41,626 nucleotides of DNA from Nocardia sp. (GTDB lineage Bacteria; Actinomycetota; Actinomycetes; Mycobacteriales; Mycobacteriaceae): contig NZ_JAODNK010000069.1 in assembly GCF_025465275.1 (NCBI RefSeq), positions 1-41,626 of the forward strand. Direction: 5' to 3'. This document shows, piece after piece, positions 15,738 through 24,487 of the stretch (the stretch's first letter is position 1; each line of letters begins with the position of its first letter). The position numbers and the translations under genes were made by a program. The notes under the pieces are model-generated. The model did not search any database and had not been told where the DNA came from. It saw only the letters and a list, made by a program, of their open reading frames with translations.

Positions 15738-16751
15738 TCAGGCGGCCGGGCAGTGCGACCTGTGCGGCCCGGGATCGGTTCGGGCGAACAGCCGCAGGAT
15801 GACCTCGCCGAGAAGGTTGGAAAGGTTGTCGATCTGCTGCTCGATCGCCTGTTTCGCCTCGGGCGTCGGGGCGAGGAGCAACTGCTCGGCGCCGCGCCAG
15901 GCGTATTCGCGCCAGATCTGGATGGTCTGGCCGAAGGCGATCGCGGTGAGCGGCTCGGCGTCGTACGGCGCCCGCATTGCCGAGTCCGCGTCACCGTAGA
16001 GCACGGCGAGCTCCTCGACGGTGCCCTGTTCCGCCTCGGCGAGTAGCTCGTTGATCTTCTCGTGGTCCGGCTTGTACGAACTGCCGTCCGGTGCGGTGAC
16101 ACCCATTTCGGCAATCACGATCGGGAGATCGTGAGTGATGTGCGCATTGTAGGCGGCCGCCACATTGCCGAACACGGTCAGCGAATGGTCATCGGAAGCA
16201 CGGAAATTCTGCTTCCACGACTCCGGCACCAGATCCGGCCGACCGTTCTTGTAGTAGTTGTCGATGGCATCGAAATAGTGGTGCGCGTAGGTGGTCGACC
16301 AATCGTTCACATGCAGCGGGTGGATGAACCCGCCTCGCGCTTGCGCGATTTCACGCTCGCCCTTGGTGGTGTGCAGATAGCTGAGGAGCAGCGGAGCATT
16401 GTCGTCACATTCGCGCTTCATCACCACGGCACGGGATTCCATATCGGCGATGGTGTCGTCGATGCAGCCATCGGATCCGCTCGGGCACACGCCGTGCGCC
16501 GGCGTATGTGGAATCGGTGCAGGTGGCAGCTGGTAGGTCCACGGTACGTAGGGTCCCCGATCAGGGAAGAGCTGCCGCGATATCTGAAGCAATGCCTGCG
16601 TCGGCGGCAGACCGGCGGCGCCGAGGACCAGGCGCGAACCGAGCGAATCATCGATCTGCGGTGGATCTGCCGATGCGGGAACACCGATAATCGTTCCTAT
16701 CGCACACGCTACGGAAACAGCAAGCGCCGACGAAATACGCACTAATGCCAA
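15738..16751 (-). CDS. Exported DUF5995 family protein
   Basis: Secreted protein of 337 aa, function unknown. The N-terminus (ALVRISSALAVSVACAIGTIIGVPASADPP) is a Sec signal peptide with likely cleavage after ASA. The rest carries DUF5995 features: FIHPLHVNDWSTTYAHHYFDAIDNYY, an AAYNAHITHDLP segment with conserved His residues, and a C-terminal amphipathic stretch. The His/Asp-rich core (HPLHVNDW, HHYFDAID, HITHDLP) looks like a metal site, but this is inference. It begins at a TTG with GGAG just upstream; an in-frame GTG three codons later is possible. It lies 47 bp before the second kinase on the same strand, so it may be co-transcribed with the signalling genes. Confidence 0.75.
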   Translation of the reverse strand: MALVRISSALAVSVACAIGTIIGVPASADPPQIDDSLGSRLVLGAAGLPPTQALLQISRQLFPDRGPYVPWTYQLPPAPIPHTPAHGVCPSGSDGCIDDTIADMESRAVVMKRECDDNAPLLLSYLHTTKGEREIAQARGGFIHPLHVNDWSTTYAHHYFDAIDNYYKNGRPDLVPESWKQNFRASDDHSLTVFGNVAAAYNAHITHDLPIVIAEMGVTAPDGSSYKPDHEKINELLAEAEQGTVEELAVLYGDADSAMRAPYDAEPLTAIAFGQTIQIWREYAWRGAEQLLLAPTPEAKQAIEQQIDNLSNLLGEVILRLFARTDPGPHRSHCPAA

Positions 16752-16953
16752 GGCATTCTCCCGGTGAGGATGACAGAAATCGGATATACCGCACGGAAAT
16801 AGAGCGCTACCAGAGGAATTCTCGATCAGAGCGCCCTCCGCCGGTGGAGCAGTCTACGACGCGATATCAGCGACAGGCTGCCATCCAGAGCAGTTCGGAG
16901 TGTCGTTCACGAAGTACTGCGCCCGAATCTGTGGGAACACGGCCCACCCGAAT

Positions 16954-16969
16954 GATACGAAGCCGTATC
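16954..16969. promoter_or_regulatory. Inverted repeat before tetR, probable autoregulatory operator
   Basis: GATACG-AAGC-CGTATC, two perfect 6-base arms, extended on the outside by near-matching AT/GT. It ends 21 bp before the TetR ATG at 16991. A GGAG lies too close to that ATG for normal use and a TAGGGT at 16979-16984 is in -10 position for a leaderless start, so repression here would cover the -35 region. The promoter reading is tentative. Confidence 0.6.
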
Positions 16970-16990
16970 GTCTCGCAATAGGGTAGGAGT

Positions 16991-17614
16991 ATGGGCACCG
17001 CACCAGAAGGGGACCAGCCGACGACCGATGCGGCCGAACAGCGCGCCGGTCGCAAACGCGACCCACAGCGCGATCTCGACCTCATCAGAGCCGCTCAGGA
17101 ATTGCTCGCCGAGGTCGGCTACGACAAGGTGACCATCGAAGCGGTCGCCGCCCGTATCGGAGCCGGTAAAGCCACGGTCTATCGACGCTGGAAAACCAAG
17201 TCCGACTTGGTGATCGATGCCATCCGGGCATTCGAATGGGATGTTGCCGCACCCGATACCGGCGCTCTGCGCAACGACCTCTTCGCACTCGCCGAGATAT
17301 TCATGGCGCGAAATCCACTGCGGGACGGTGTCATGGCGGGCATGGCCACCGCAATGGCCAGGGACGCGACCATCCGGCACGCGGTCGATGAGGCCGTCGA
17401 CCGCCCCCGACACGACGCCTTCGCCACCATTCTCGCCAATGCCCATGCGCGCGGCGAGATCTCACGCACCCAGGGCTGGGAGAACGTCAGAGACATCTTC
17501 CCCGCCATGATGTTCTATCGAGTCGCCATGCGCAACGGAACGGTCGACAAAGGATTCGTCCGCGACATTATCGACGACCTCACCATTCCGCTGCTGACCC
17601 GTATGCAGAACTGA
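16991..17614 (+). CDS. TetR family transcriptional regulator
   Basis: Regulator of 207 aa. The N-terminal arm is followed by the helix-turn-helix at about residues 25-72 (LDLIRAAQELLAEVGYDKVTIEAVAARIGAGKATVYRRWKTKSDL). The C-terminal domain with FALAEIFMARNPLRDGVMAGM is of the TetR_C type seen in many actinobacterial efflux or lipid regulators. Preceded by its own inverted repeat and followed by a strong terminator. It converges with the alkyl sulfatase gene, whose regulator it might be, but the sulfatase promoter region carries a different repeat. Confidence 0.88.
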   Translation: MGTAPEGDQPTTDAAEQRAGRKRDPQRDLDLIRAAQELLAEVGYDKVTIEAVAARIGAGKATVYRRWKTKSDLVIDAIRAFEWDVAAPDTGALRNDLFALAEIFMARNPLRDGVMAGMATAMARDATIRHAVDEAVDRPRHDAFATILANAHARGEISRTQGWENVRDIFPAMMFYRVAMRNGTVDKGFVRDIIDDLTIPLLTRMQN

Positions 17615-17652
17615 TCGCGGCAATCGATTTTCGATCGCCGCGATCCGGTTTT
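17613..17652 (+). terminator. Intrinsic terminator after tetR
   Basis: Outer arms GATCGCGGC and GCCGCGATC with an inner stem ATCGA/TCGAT around TTT and a single A-C mismatch, followed by CGGTTTT. The T run makes it a plus-strand terminator. It also lies beyond the stop of the convergent sulfatase and may serve both. Confidence 0.75.
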
Positions 17653-17653
17653 G

Positions 17654-19471
17654 TCAGGGGGTGACGATGGCGAAATCGGTGTCCGGGGTATCGAGCAAAC
17701 CCGCGAGAGTCACCAGCACCGAAGGGTCACCCTCCACACCGACACCGTCGAGACCCTTGCCCGCGAGCACACCCAGCAACTGCGGTTTGGTCAACGACAA
17801 TGCCAGATTCGCAGCCCCGTGATGCGGGGCATCCGCGGTCGCGATCCGGTGTGTGAGAGCACCATTGGACAATGTCAGGCGCACCACCTGATCCTCGTCG
17901 GTCATCTTCCAATCCATCAGGAACCCCGACGCGGCCGCCTTCGGGCCGTTCACCCGCACCGCCATCGAATCGATGATCATCTCCACCGTCAACGCCATCG
18001 CCATCTCCGGATTCGAGGTATCGATCGAAGTGGGAATGACACCCTTACGCAACTCCAGCGCACCGGTCAGATAGAAATTACGCCATGGACCGTTCTCCGC
18101 ACCCCGGCCCAACCGGTCATACACCCCCGCAAGGGCTTCCTTCGCCGCCGAGTTGGTGGGTTCAGCGAAGATCGCGTGATTGAGAAGCGTTGCCGCGAAA
18201 CGCACATCACCACTCTCGATATACCCCTGCGCCTTCGCGATGACCGCCTCCACACCGCCGTAATCGACCACATAGCGTTTGGCCTGCTCCACCGGCGGGT
18301 GCTCCCACAGATGCGCCGGGTTGCCGTCGAACCAGCCCATGTACCGCTGGTAGATGGCCTTCACATTATGGCTGACCGACCCGTAGTACCCGCGATTGGC
18401 CCACCGATCCCCCAGCGCCGCAGGCAATTCCATCACCTCAGCGATCTCCGGCCCGGTCAAACCGTTGTTCAACATCCGCAACGTCTGATCATGCAGGTAC
18501 GCGTACATGTCCCGCTGCCCGGCCAGCAGGTCTACGAACCGGTCCCGGCCCCACACCGGCCAATGATGGGACGCGAAGGACACGTCGATCTTGTCGGCGA
18601 ACATCGCGATCGCCTCATCCAAATAGCGGGCCCAGATCCGCGAATCACGCACCACCGCACCACGCAATGTGAGGATGTTGTGCATATTGTGGGTCACGTT
18701 CTCGGCCATACACATCGCCCGACGATCCGGGAACAAGAAATTCATCTCCGACGGTGCTTCCGTACCCGGAGTCAACTGGAAGACAATGCGCACACCATCG
18801 ACGGTTTCCTCCTGACCGGTACGGGTGATGTCCACCGTCGGCGGAATCAGCGTGATCGTGCCGGTCGAGGTCGTCATGCCCAGACCGCAACCGATCTGCG
18901 CGTCAGGGCCCTTCGGCAGGTTTGCCCCGTACATGAACGCCGCACGCCTCGTCATCGCGGTGCCCGCGAAGACGTTCTCACTGACCGCATGCTCCAAGAA
19001 CCCGGACGGGGCGATCACCGGGACGGGGGCGTGCCCGTGCGGCAGGACACCACGGGCGCCACCGAAGTGATCACCATGGGAATGGGTGTAGATCAAACCC
19101 GTCACCGGGCGCTCCCCACGATGGGAGTGATACAACGCCAACCCGACAGCAGCGGTTTCGGCGGAGATCAGCGGATCGATGATGATGACACCGGTATCAC
19201 CCTCGATGATCGTCATATTCGACAGATCAAGGTTGCGGACCTGGTAGATGCCTTCGGCTACCTCGAACAAACCCTGCTTGTTCGACAACTGCCCCTGCCG
19301 CCACAGGCTCGGATTCGCAGTGGGAGGGCAGTCCCCGTCCAGGAAGCTGTACGCGTCCCCGTCCCAGATGACCTTCCCGTCCGCGGCCTTGATCACCGCG
19401 GGCGACAACGCGGTAATGAACCCACGCTCCGCATCATCAAAATCGGTCCGATCGCTGTAATCCAAAGACAT
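17654..19471 (-). CDS. Alkyl sulfatase, SdsA1-type metallo-beta-lactamase fold
   Basis: Type III alkyl sulfatase of 605 aa that hydrolyses linear alkyl sulfates such as dodecyl sulfate. The zinc motif HSHGDH is at His130-His132-Asp134-His135, with further ligands Glu238 (TPGTEAPSEMNF), Glu257 (MAENVTHNMHN) and His302 (ASHHWPVW); the spacing agrees with SdsA1. The dimerisation domain (RGYYGSVSHNVKAIYQRYMGWFDGNPAHLW) and the C-terminal SCP2-like domain follow. I chose ATG 19471, which has GGGAG 8 bp upstream; a longer frame to 19579 would run over an operator repeat. There is no signal peptide, unlike secreted SdsA1, so it probably acts inside the cell. Confidence 0.92.
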   Translation of the reverse strand: MSLDYSDRTDFDDAERGFITALSPAVIKAADGKVIWDGDAYSFLDGDCPPTANPSLWRQGQLSNKQGLFEVAEGIYQVRNLDLSNMTIIEGDTGVIIIDPLISAETAAVGLALYHSHRGERPVTGLIYTHSHGDHFGGARGVLPHGHAPVPVIAPSGFLEHAVSENVFAGTAMTRRAAFMYGANLPKGPDAQIGCGLGMTTSTGTITLIPPTVDITRTGQEETVDGVRIVFQLTPGTEAPSEMNFLFPDRRAMCMAENVTHNMHNILTLRGAVVRDSRIWARYLDEAIAMFADKIDVSFASHHWPVWGRDRFVDLLAGQRDMYAYLHDQTLRMLNNGLTGPEIAEVMELPAALGDRWANRGYYGSVSHNVKAIYQRYMGWFDGNPAHLWEHPPVEQAKRYVVDYGGVEAVIAKAQGYIESGDVRFAATLLNHAIFAEPTNSAAKEALAGVYDRLGRGAENGPWRNFYLTGALELRKGVIPTSIDTSNPEMAMALTVEMIIDSMAVRVNGPKAAASGFLMDWKMTDEDQVVRLTLSNGALTHRIATADAPHHGAANLALSLTKPQLLGVLAGKGLDGVGVEGDPSVLVTLAGLLDTPDTDFAIVTP

Positions 19472-19536
19472 ATTCACTCCCTGCACAGTTGGGGCGCAAT
19501 TTCCACCGATGCTTCCGATACTTGCGGGCCACCACA

Positions 19537-19553
19537 TCACCCGGCGCGGGTGA
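19537..19553. promoter_or_regulatory. 17-bp inverted repeat, copy 1 (sulfatase-proximal)
   Basis: TCACCCGGCGCGGGTGA, perfect 7-base arms around GCG. It lies 66 bp upstream of the sulfatase ATG. Shares both 6-base outer arms and the 17-bp length with the copy at 19655-19671. Confidence 0.65.
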
Positions 19554-19654
19554 TCTCTGGAGTTCATGACGTGCCTCACTGCTGATCGGTCTGTTCCGGA
19601 CGGCCGCGGCCGTCGCTGGCGTGCCGAGTCTCGGTCGATCGTCCAGTTCGCACC

Positions 19655-19671
19655 TCACCCAACACGGGTGA
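19655..19671. promoter_or_regulatory. 17-bp inverted repeat, copy 2
   Basis: TCACCCAACACGGGTGA, 6-base arms TCACCC/GGGTGA around five bases. Centre-to-centre distance to copy 1 is 118 bp. A weaker third copy with one arm mismatch is at 22519-22535, before the XRE gene. Confidence 0.65.
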
Positions 19672-19774
19672 ATTCGACTCGGGCAGCGCATGTCCCCGCA
19701 AGGGAATGACTGTGACCAGCGAGAACCAAGCAGATTTCACAACCGGGACCATTGCCCAGAAGTTTGCCGGAACG

Positions 19775-19826
19775 GTTACCGCTACCTCTCAGCACTTGGT
19801 ATCTGGCCATGTTTCCATGCGGTAAC
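19775..19826. promoter_or_regulatory. Spaced inverted arms before the LAL gene
   Basis: GTTACCGC at 19775-19782 and its exact complement GCGGTAAC at 19819-19826, separated by 36 bp (44 bp centre to centre, about four helical turns). It lies 50 bp upstream of the GTG start at 19877. Could bind the LAL regulator as a looped dimer; chance occurrence is not excluded. Confidence 0.35.
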
Positions 19827-19876
19827 TTCTCAATTGAAGTGCCGACTAGTCAGTTCGAAACGGTGAAGGAGGCGCG

Positions 19877-22501
19877 GTGAGCACTCCACCACGATCAGTG
19901 CCACTAGCTGCCATGAAGGGGTTGGGCAGGCCCACTGCGGGACTTCCCCGCCTGTCCTTTCAGCCCATCGATCGGCCGGTCCTGCTCGACCGGATAGACA
20001 GGGCCGCCTCGGACCCGCATACACGTGTGCTGCTGATTTGCGCAGCCGGCGGTAGCGGCAAGACCATCCTCCTTACCGATTGGATGCGCCGGCGGGCGAG
20101 TGGTGTCGAGGTGGCCTGGCTGACAGTGAGCCAGGTGAGCGGGCAGTCGCGGCTGCTGTGGAGCACCTTGCGTACGCGACTGGCCGTCCCCGAGACGCCT
20201 CGTCCGGGAAATGCCGCACCGCTCGCGGAGGCCATCCATCTCCTCGACGCCCTCAGCGAGCGGCCCACACCCGTCGTTCTGGTGATCGACGATGCTCATC
20301 TGCTCACCGACCCGGTCGCACTGGCCGGCCTCGAGTACTTCCTGACGCACGCACCGAACACTGTCACCGCGATCGTGGCGGGCCGCTTCGATCCCCCGGT
20401 GCGCTGGCACAATTTCGAGCTCGCCGGACAGCTCACCCGAATGCCCGCCGGACTGCTGGCGATGTCACACGAGCAGGTGGCGCAGGTATGCCGTCAGCAC
20501 CTCCCCTCGCTCACCGTCGACGAAGTGCGCACCGTCGCGAACCTGACGCGCGGATGGCCTGCGCTGGTTCGCATTTCGGCCATTCATCTCGCGGGCCACG
20601 GCCGGAATCGGGCCGCCGCACTGACGGCGCTCGCGCGTCCGTCGCAGGCCGTCTCCGATTTCCTGGTGCGCGAACTCATCGAGACATTGTCGCCGGAGCT
20701 GCGATTGTTCTTGACCTACACCAGCATTCCGGATTCCTTCACCGAACAGCTCGCCGACGAACTGGCCGGCGGTGGCGCCGCGCATCGCATGTACGAGCTC
20801 GATCGCATCAATTTCCCGCTCACGCATGAACTGCGCGGTGACGAACTCTGGTTCAGCTATCACCCGATGCTGCGCTCGTATCTGCGTACCGAAGCCAATC
20901 GTCTGGGCATCGAGACTCTGCGCGATCTGCATGTCCGGACCGCGGCGTGGTTGCGTCATGCCGATCAGCCGCTCGCGGCCCTGCCGCATCTGCTGGCCGG
21001 CCCGGGCGAAACCCATCTGCAGCGCTTCCTCATCGATGCCGCCCTCGAGCTGGTGCTCGAGGGACGCGGCTGCGGCTTGTTTGCGGCGCTGCACAGTCTG
21101 CGACCGGATCTCGCGGACGACCCGTACATCTGGTTGCTGTGCGCGATGAACGCTCTGCTGTACGGCGATGCGGCCGACGCACTTCCGATCCTCGAGGTGG
21201 CGCGGATGCGGCAGGCGAGGCGAGTGTCGTTCGTCCCGGCCTCGTGGATCGAACTGCTGACCGTTGCCACCGCCGCCGGTGCCGCGGTAATGGCCGGGAG
21301 AGCGGTCTGCGGTATCGCGATGCGGGAGCCGTTGCAGACCACCGGCAATGCCGATATCGATTGCTACGCAACCAATCAGCTCGCCATGGCGGCCTTCGTC
21401 CGAGGCGATATCACGCGTGGTGCGGAGCTGCTGCATTCGGCGCTCGCGGTCGCCGAGCACTCCGGGCGCGCGCGTCTGGCGGTGCAGGCAGTCACCCGGC
21501 TTGCGACCGCGGCCGGTCTCGCGGGCGGGATCACCGCCATGCGGGAGCGTGCCGATCGGGCGCTGGCCATTGCCGCCGAACACGCCGTGCCCGACAACCC
21601 GGATACGACACTCTCGCTCACCATGTCGGCGCTGGCCGCCTACCTGCAGGGCGAATGGCCCGATCCCGCGCAGGTGGACGCAGCGCTGACCGTGCATTCG
21701 CGACAGGACGGCTCATCCGTTCCGGCCGCGGGCTGGCATGCCCATGTCGTGGGTCAATTGCTGACCTTCGAGCGGGCGGCGGACAAATCCGCAGCCGCCG
21801 ATGCCCTGCGCCACAGCATGCTCGAGCTGCTCGACAAGCAGGCCGTGCCGATGATGAGCAGCGGATTGGTGCCCCCGGTGGTGTGGGCGCTGCTGCGGGT
21901 GCACGAACCGCATACGGCGCGACTACTTGTCGAGCGCGCCCGCCGCACGCTCGGCGATACCGCCGATATCATGATCGCCCGCGCCGCACTCACCCACGCG
22001 GCGAACAGTCCGGCGGCCACCCGCGCCCTGGTACGTCCGCTGATCGACAACTCCGACACCATTCACCCGACAAATGCGATATTCGCCTGGCTGCTCTTCG
22101 CGGTATCCCATCCCGAGCAGCCGCTCAAAGCGCGCGAAGGGATGGAGAACGCGCTCCGGATCGCAGCTCGCGAAAAACTTGTGCGGCCGTTTCTCGATGT
22201 GCCCCAAGCCATTCGGCTGCTCGATTCGCTCGCGGGGCAACTGGGCCGTCATGACGTCTTCGCCGATTTCGTTCGCCGCCATCCCAAGGCGCCGCGGAGC
22301 ACCGAGCATCCCACGCTGACCACCGCCGAGGTGACCGTGCTGCGATTGCTGCCCTCGGGCCGCACGACGCAGCACATCGCGAATGATCTCGGTGTTTCGA
22401 TCAATACCGTGAAGACCCATCTGCGCGGTATCTATACGAAGCTGGGAGCGAATACGCGGGTCGATGCTCTCGAGCGTGCCCGTCGCACCGGCCTGATCTG
22501 A
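19877..22501 (+). CDS. LAL-type (MalT-like) LuxR family regulator
   Basis: Large ATP-binding transcription regulator of 874 aa. Residues about 30-330 form a STAND/NB-ARC-like ATPase with Walker A AAGGSGKT (Lys62) and Walker B VVLVIDDAHLL (Asp138-Asp139). The middle (about 340-790) is helical TPR-like sensor repeats. The last 65 residues are a LuxR helix-turn-helix (LTTAEVTVLRLLPSGRTTQHIANDLGVSINTVKTHLRGIYTKLG). Such proteins activate catabolic genes when ligand and ATP are bound. The GTG start has AAGGAGG 4 bp upstream. It is divergent from the alkyl sulfatase gene, the most likely target. Confidence 0.9.
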   Translation: MSTPPRSVPLAAMKGLGRPTAGLPRLSFQPIDRPVLLDRIDRAASDPHTRVLLICAAGGSGKTILLTDWMRRRASGVEVAWLTVSQVSGQSRLLWSTLRTRLAVPETPRPGNAAPLAEAIHLLDALSERPTPVVLVIDDAHLLTDPVALAGLEYFLTHAPNTVTAIVAGRFDPPVRWHNFELAGQLTRMPAGLLAMSHEQVAQVCRQHLPSLTVDEVRTVANLTRGWPALVRISAIHLAGHGRNRAAALTALARPSQAVSDFLVRELIETLSPELRLFLTYTSIPDSFTEQLADELAGGGAAHRMYELDRINFPLTHELRGDELWFSYHPMLRSYLRTEANRLGIETLRDLHVRTAAWLRHADQPLAALPHLLAGPGETHLQRFLIDAALELVLEGRGCGLFAALHSLRPDLADDPYIWLLCAMNALLYGDAADALPILEVARMRQARRVSFVPASWIELLTVATAAGAAVMAGRAVCGIAMREPLQTTGNADIDCYATNQLAMAAFVRGDITRGAELLHSALAVAEHSGRARLAVQAVTRLATAAGLAGGITAMRERADRALAIAAEHAVPDNPDTTLSLTMSALAAYLQGEWPDPAQVDAALTVHSRQDGSSVPAAGWHAHVVGQLLTFERAADKSAAADALRHSMLELLDKQAVPMMSSGLVPPVVWALLRVHEPHTARLLVERARRTLGDTADIMIARAALTHAANSPAATRALVRPLIDNSDTIHPTNAIFAWLLFAVSHPEQPLKAREGMENALRIAAREKLVRPFLDVPQAIRLLDSLAGQLGRHDVFADFVRRHPKAPRSTEHPTLTTAEVTVLRLLPSGRTTQHIANDLGVSINTVKTHLRGIYTKLGANTRVDALERARRTGLI

Positions 22502-22518
22502 GAATTCAACCGTGCTTT

Positions 22519-22535
22519 TCACCCGCTGCGGATGA
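22519..22535. promoter_or_regulatory. Weak third copy of the TCACCC-N5-GGGTGA repeat
   Basis: TCACCCGCTGCGGATGA fits the 17-bp pattern upstream of the sulfatase with one mismatch in the right arm. It lies in the 73-bp gap between the LAL stop and the XRE gene start. Confidence 0.35.
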
Positions 22536-22574
22536 AGTGCGGTCCCAGTGTTCGCGAAATACTGAGGTCAGGTT

Positions 22575-23450
22575 GTGGTGCGCTCATCGAGCGCGGCCGG
22601 GCTGGGGGAACGCCGCCACTATCCACCACTAAGCTCGGAGACGACTTTGTTGCATTGCCCTCCGCCCCGGCTCGGCGACACCCTGCGGCGTCTGCGTGAA
22701 GCCCGGCGGATCTCCCGGGAGTCACTCGCCTTCGCCAGCGGGGTGAGCGCCAGCTATCTGGCGCATCTCGAACGCGGCCACCGCGATCACCCCGGACGAT
22801 CGGTCATTATCGCCCTGCTCAAATCCCTCGATCGGGTCTATATGCTGACCTATGCCGAGCGACGGCACTGCCTGGATCTGGCAGGCGTCGGGATCGATTC
22901 GATCCCCGCGGTTGCCGAGTTGCGCGAGACCATCACCGACGATATTCGCCGTAACCTCGCGCTCTCCGAACCGCGCATCGCCTGCTATTTCGACATCCGT
23001 CTCAATGTGCTGGCTTGCAACGACGCATTTACGAAGGCGTTCAAGGGAATTGAGGAAGAGGGCAACTTCCTGCGATGGTACCTGGGCAACCCGGTGGCGA
23101 GGCAGGTTGTCGCGGACTGGAACGGCATGCTCATACACATTGTGGGCTGGTTACGCGGCGCCGCGGGTAGCTTGCGATCGGACAGCGATTTCGCTGAATT
23201 GCTTTCCGGCTTGGCTACTTTCGCGGAATTCCGGGAGGCATGGGCGGCCGCCGACCCCGTCTACTCGGACGGCCCGACCGAGGTGCACCTGCACGATGCG
23301 GCCACCGGCGTGAAATATGCGGTCGATATCCAGGGCTTCCGCATGGACCACACGCGCTTCCCCGGCTGGATCTGGTATCTGCAGACCACTCCGCCACAGC
23401 TGCTGCAGGCCGATGCCGGTTGGCCGGCGGCGGGGTCTCAAGCCGGGTAG
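22575..23450 (+). CDS. XRE family regulator with MmyB-like ligand domain
   Basis: Regulator of 291 aa. The helix-turn-helix is at about residues 32-85 (LGDTLRRLREARRISRESLAFASGVSASYLAHLERG). The C-terminal part (about 125-280) is the MmyB/MltR-type PAS-like ligand domain, with ACYFDIRLNVLACNDAFTKAF, GNFLRWYLGNPVAR, and the closing HTRFPGWIWYLQTTPP. Such proteins are widespread, usually beside an oxidoreductase they control; none is adjacent here. The start is uncertain: GTG 22575 and GTG 22578 are both possible, and later starts would still keep the HTH. Its 3' end overlaps modC by 13 bp tail to tail. Confidence 0.82.
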   Translation: MVRSSSAAGLGERRHYPPLSSETTLLHCPPPRLGDTLRRLREARRISRESLAFASGVSASYLAHLERGHRDHPGRSVIIALLKSLDRVYMLTYAERRHCLDLAGVGIDSIPAVAELRETITDDIRRNLALSEPRIACYFDIRLNVLACNDAFTKAFKGIEEEGNFLRWYLGNPVARQVVADWNGMLIHIVGWLRGAAGSLRSDSDFAELLSGLATFAEFREAWAAADPVYSDGPTEVHLHDAATGVKYAVDIQGFRMDHTRFPGWIWYLQTTPPQLLQADAGWPAAGSQAG

Positions 23451-24487
23451 GTGTGGATCTCGGTGGCTTTGACGGCGGCCCACAGTTGCATGCCCGGCTG
23501 CAGTCCGAGGTCGGCTACCGCGGCAGGAGTGATGTCGGCCAGAACCGGGGGTGCGCCCTCGAGTTGGACGCGGGTCGTATTGCCGTGCTGCTCGAAGCCG
23601 GTAACGGTCACCGGCCAGACGTTGCGCGCGCTACCGGCGGGCTGTTCGAGGTGCAGACCGACTGCGGTGGGCGGGAAGGCCAGGAATACGCGGCCAGCCG
23701 CGGGTTCGGTGCCGGTGAGGGTGCCGCCGCTGTCGATCGCGACCACGGCGCCGTCGGCGGTTCCGCGAAACAGGTTGAGCCCGACCAGGTTCGCGACATA
23801 GTCCGATCGTGGGCGGCGCGCGATATCGGCGGGTGTGCCCTCCTGGATGATCGCGCCGTCTTCGAGGATGATGAGCCGATCGGCCAGCACCATGGCGTCC
23901 AGGGGATCGTGGGTGACCAGTACCGTATGGCCCGAATAGTCCCGCAGATGATGGGCCAGATCCGCGCGCACCTGCATCCGGGTGCTCGCGTCCAGGGCGG
24001 CAAGGGGTTCATCGAGCAGCAGCAGTTGCGGTTCGGTGGCCAGGGCGCGAGCCAGCGCGACGCGCTGCGCCTGCCCACCGGACAGCGAGCGCGGCGTCGA
24101 CTTCGCGTGGTCGTGCAGGCCGACACGGTCGAGCCAGGTGGCCGCGCGGGCGCGGGCCGCGGCGCGGCGCATACCGCGGGCCCGCAGCCCGAATGCGACA
24201 TTGTCCAAGGCCGAAAGATGTTGAAACAGCAGGTAATCCTGGAAGACCACGCCGACCTGCCGCCGTTCGGCGGGCACGAAGACCGCCGGTGGCGCATCCC
24301 AGACCGCGTCGCCCAGGGTGATCTCGCCGCCGGTGAGCGGGGTGAGCCCGGACAGGGTGCGCAGCGCGGTGGTCTTGCCGGCGCCATTGGGGCCGAGCAG
24401 TGCGATCACCTCGCCGGGTGCGGAGGTGATGCTGATGTCCAGGCGGAATTGTGGCCGGTCGAAATGCAATTCGGCGTGCAGTGTCAT
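23438..24487 (-). CDS. modC: Molybdate ABC transporter ATP-binding protein ModC
   Basis: ATPase subunit of molybdate import, 349 aa. Walker A is GPNGAGKT (Lys38), the signature SLSGGQAQRVALARAL starts near 134, and Walker B LLLLDEPLAALD has Glu160. A TOBE domain (about 285-345, PVTVTGFEQHGNTTRVQLEG) at the C-terminus binds the oxyanion in this family. The ATG at 24487 overlaps the modB stop by four bases; the frame is open much further upstream but runs antisense to modB. Last gene of the operon. Confidence 0.9.
   Translation of the reverse strand: MTLHAELHFDRPQFRLDISITSAPGEVIALLGPNGAGKTTALRTLSGLTPLTGGEITLGDAVWDAPPAVFVPAERRQVGVVFQDYLLFQHLSALDNVAFGLRARGMRRAAARARAATWLDRVGLHDHAKSTPRSLSGGQAQRVALARALATEPQLLLLDEPLAALDASTRMQVRADLAHHLRDYSGHTVLVTHDPLDAMVLADRLIILEDGAIIQEGTPADIARRPRSDYVANLVGLNLFRGTADGAVVAIDSGGTLTGTEPAAGRVFLAFPPTAVGLHLEQPAGSARNVWPVTVTGFEQHGNTTRVQLEGAPPVLADITPAAVADLGLQPGMQLWAAVKATEIHTYPA

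Larger units (their letters stand above)
19472..19876. other. 405-bp divergent control region between sulfatase and LAL regulator
   Basis: No protein-coding gene is evident. It contains two copies of a 17-bp inverted repeat on the sulfatase side (19537-19553 and 19655-19671) and, near the regulator gene, spaced arms GTTACCGC (19775-19782) and GCGGTAAC (19819-19826). The ribosome site AAGGAGG at 19866-19872 belongs to the LAL gene. Its size and repeats suggest control of both flanking genes. Confidence 0.7.

Noticed and set aside
16745..16981. Arg/Ser-rich frame of 78 codons between the DUF5995 gene and tetR
   Set aside because: No ribosome site, no motif, and it would cover the inverted repeat before tetR.
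17651..19585. Open frame of 644 codons on the plus strand opposite the alkyl sulfatase
   Set aside because: His/Arg-rich low-complexity translation without motifs, fully antisense to a gene with intact catalytic residues.
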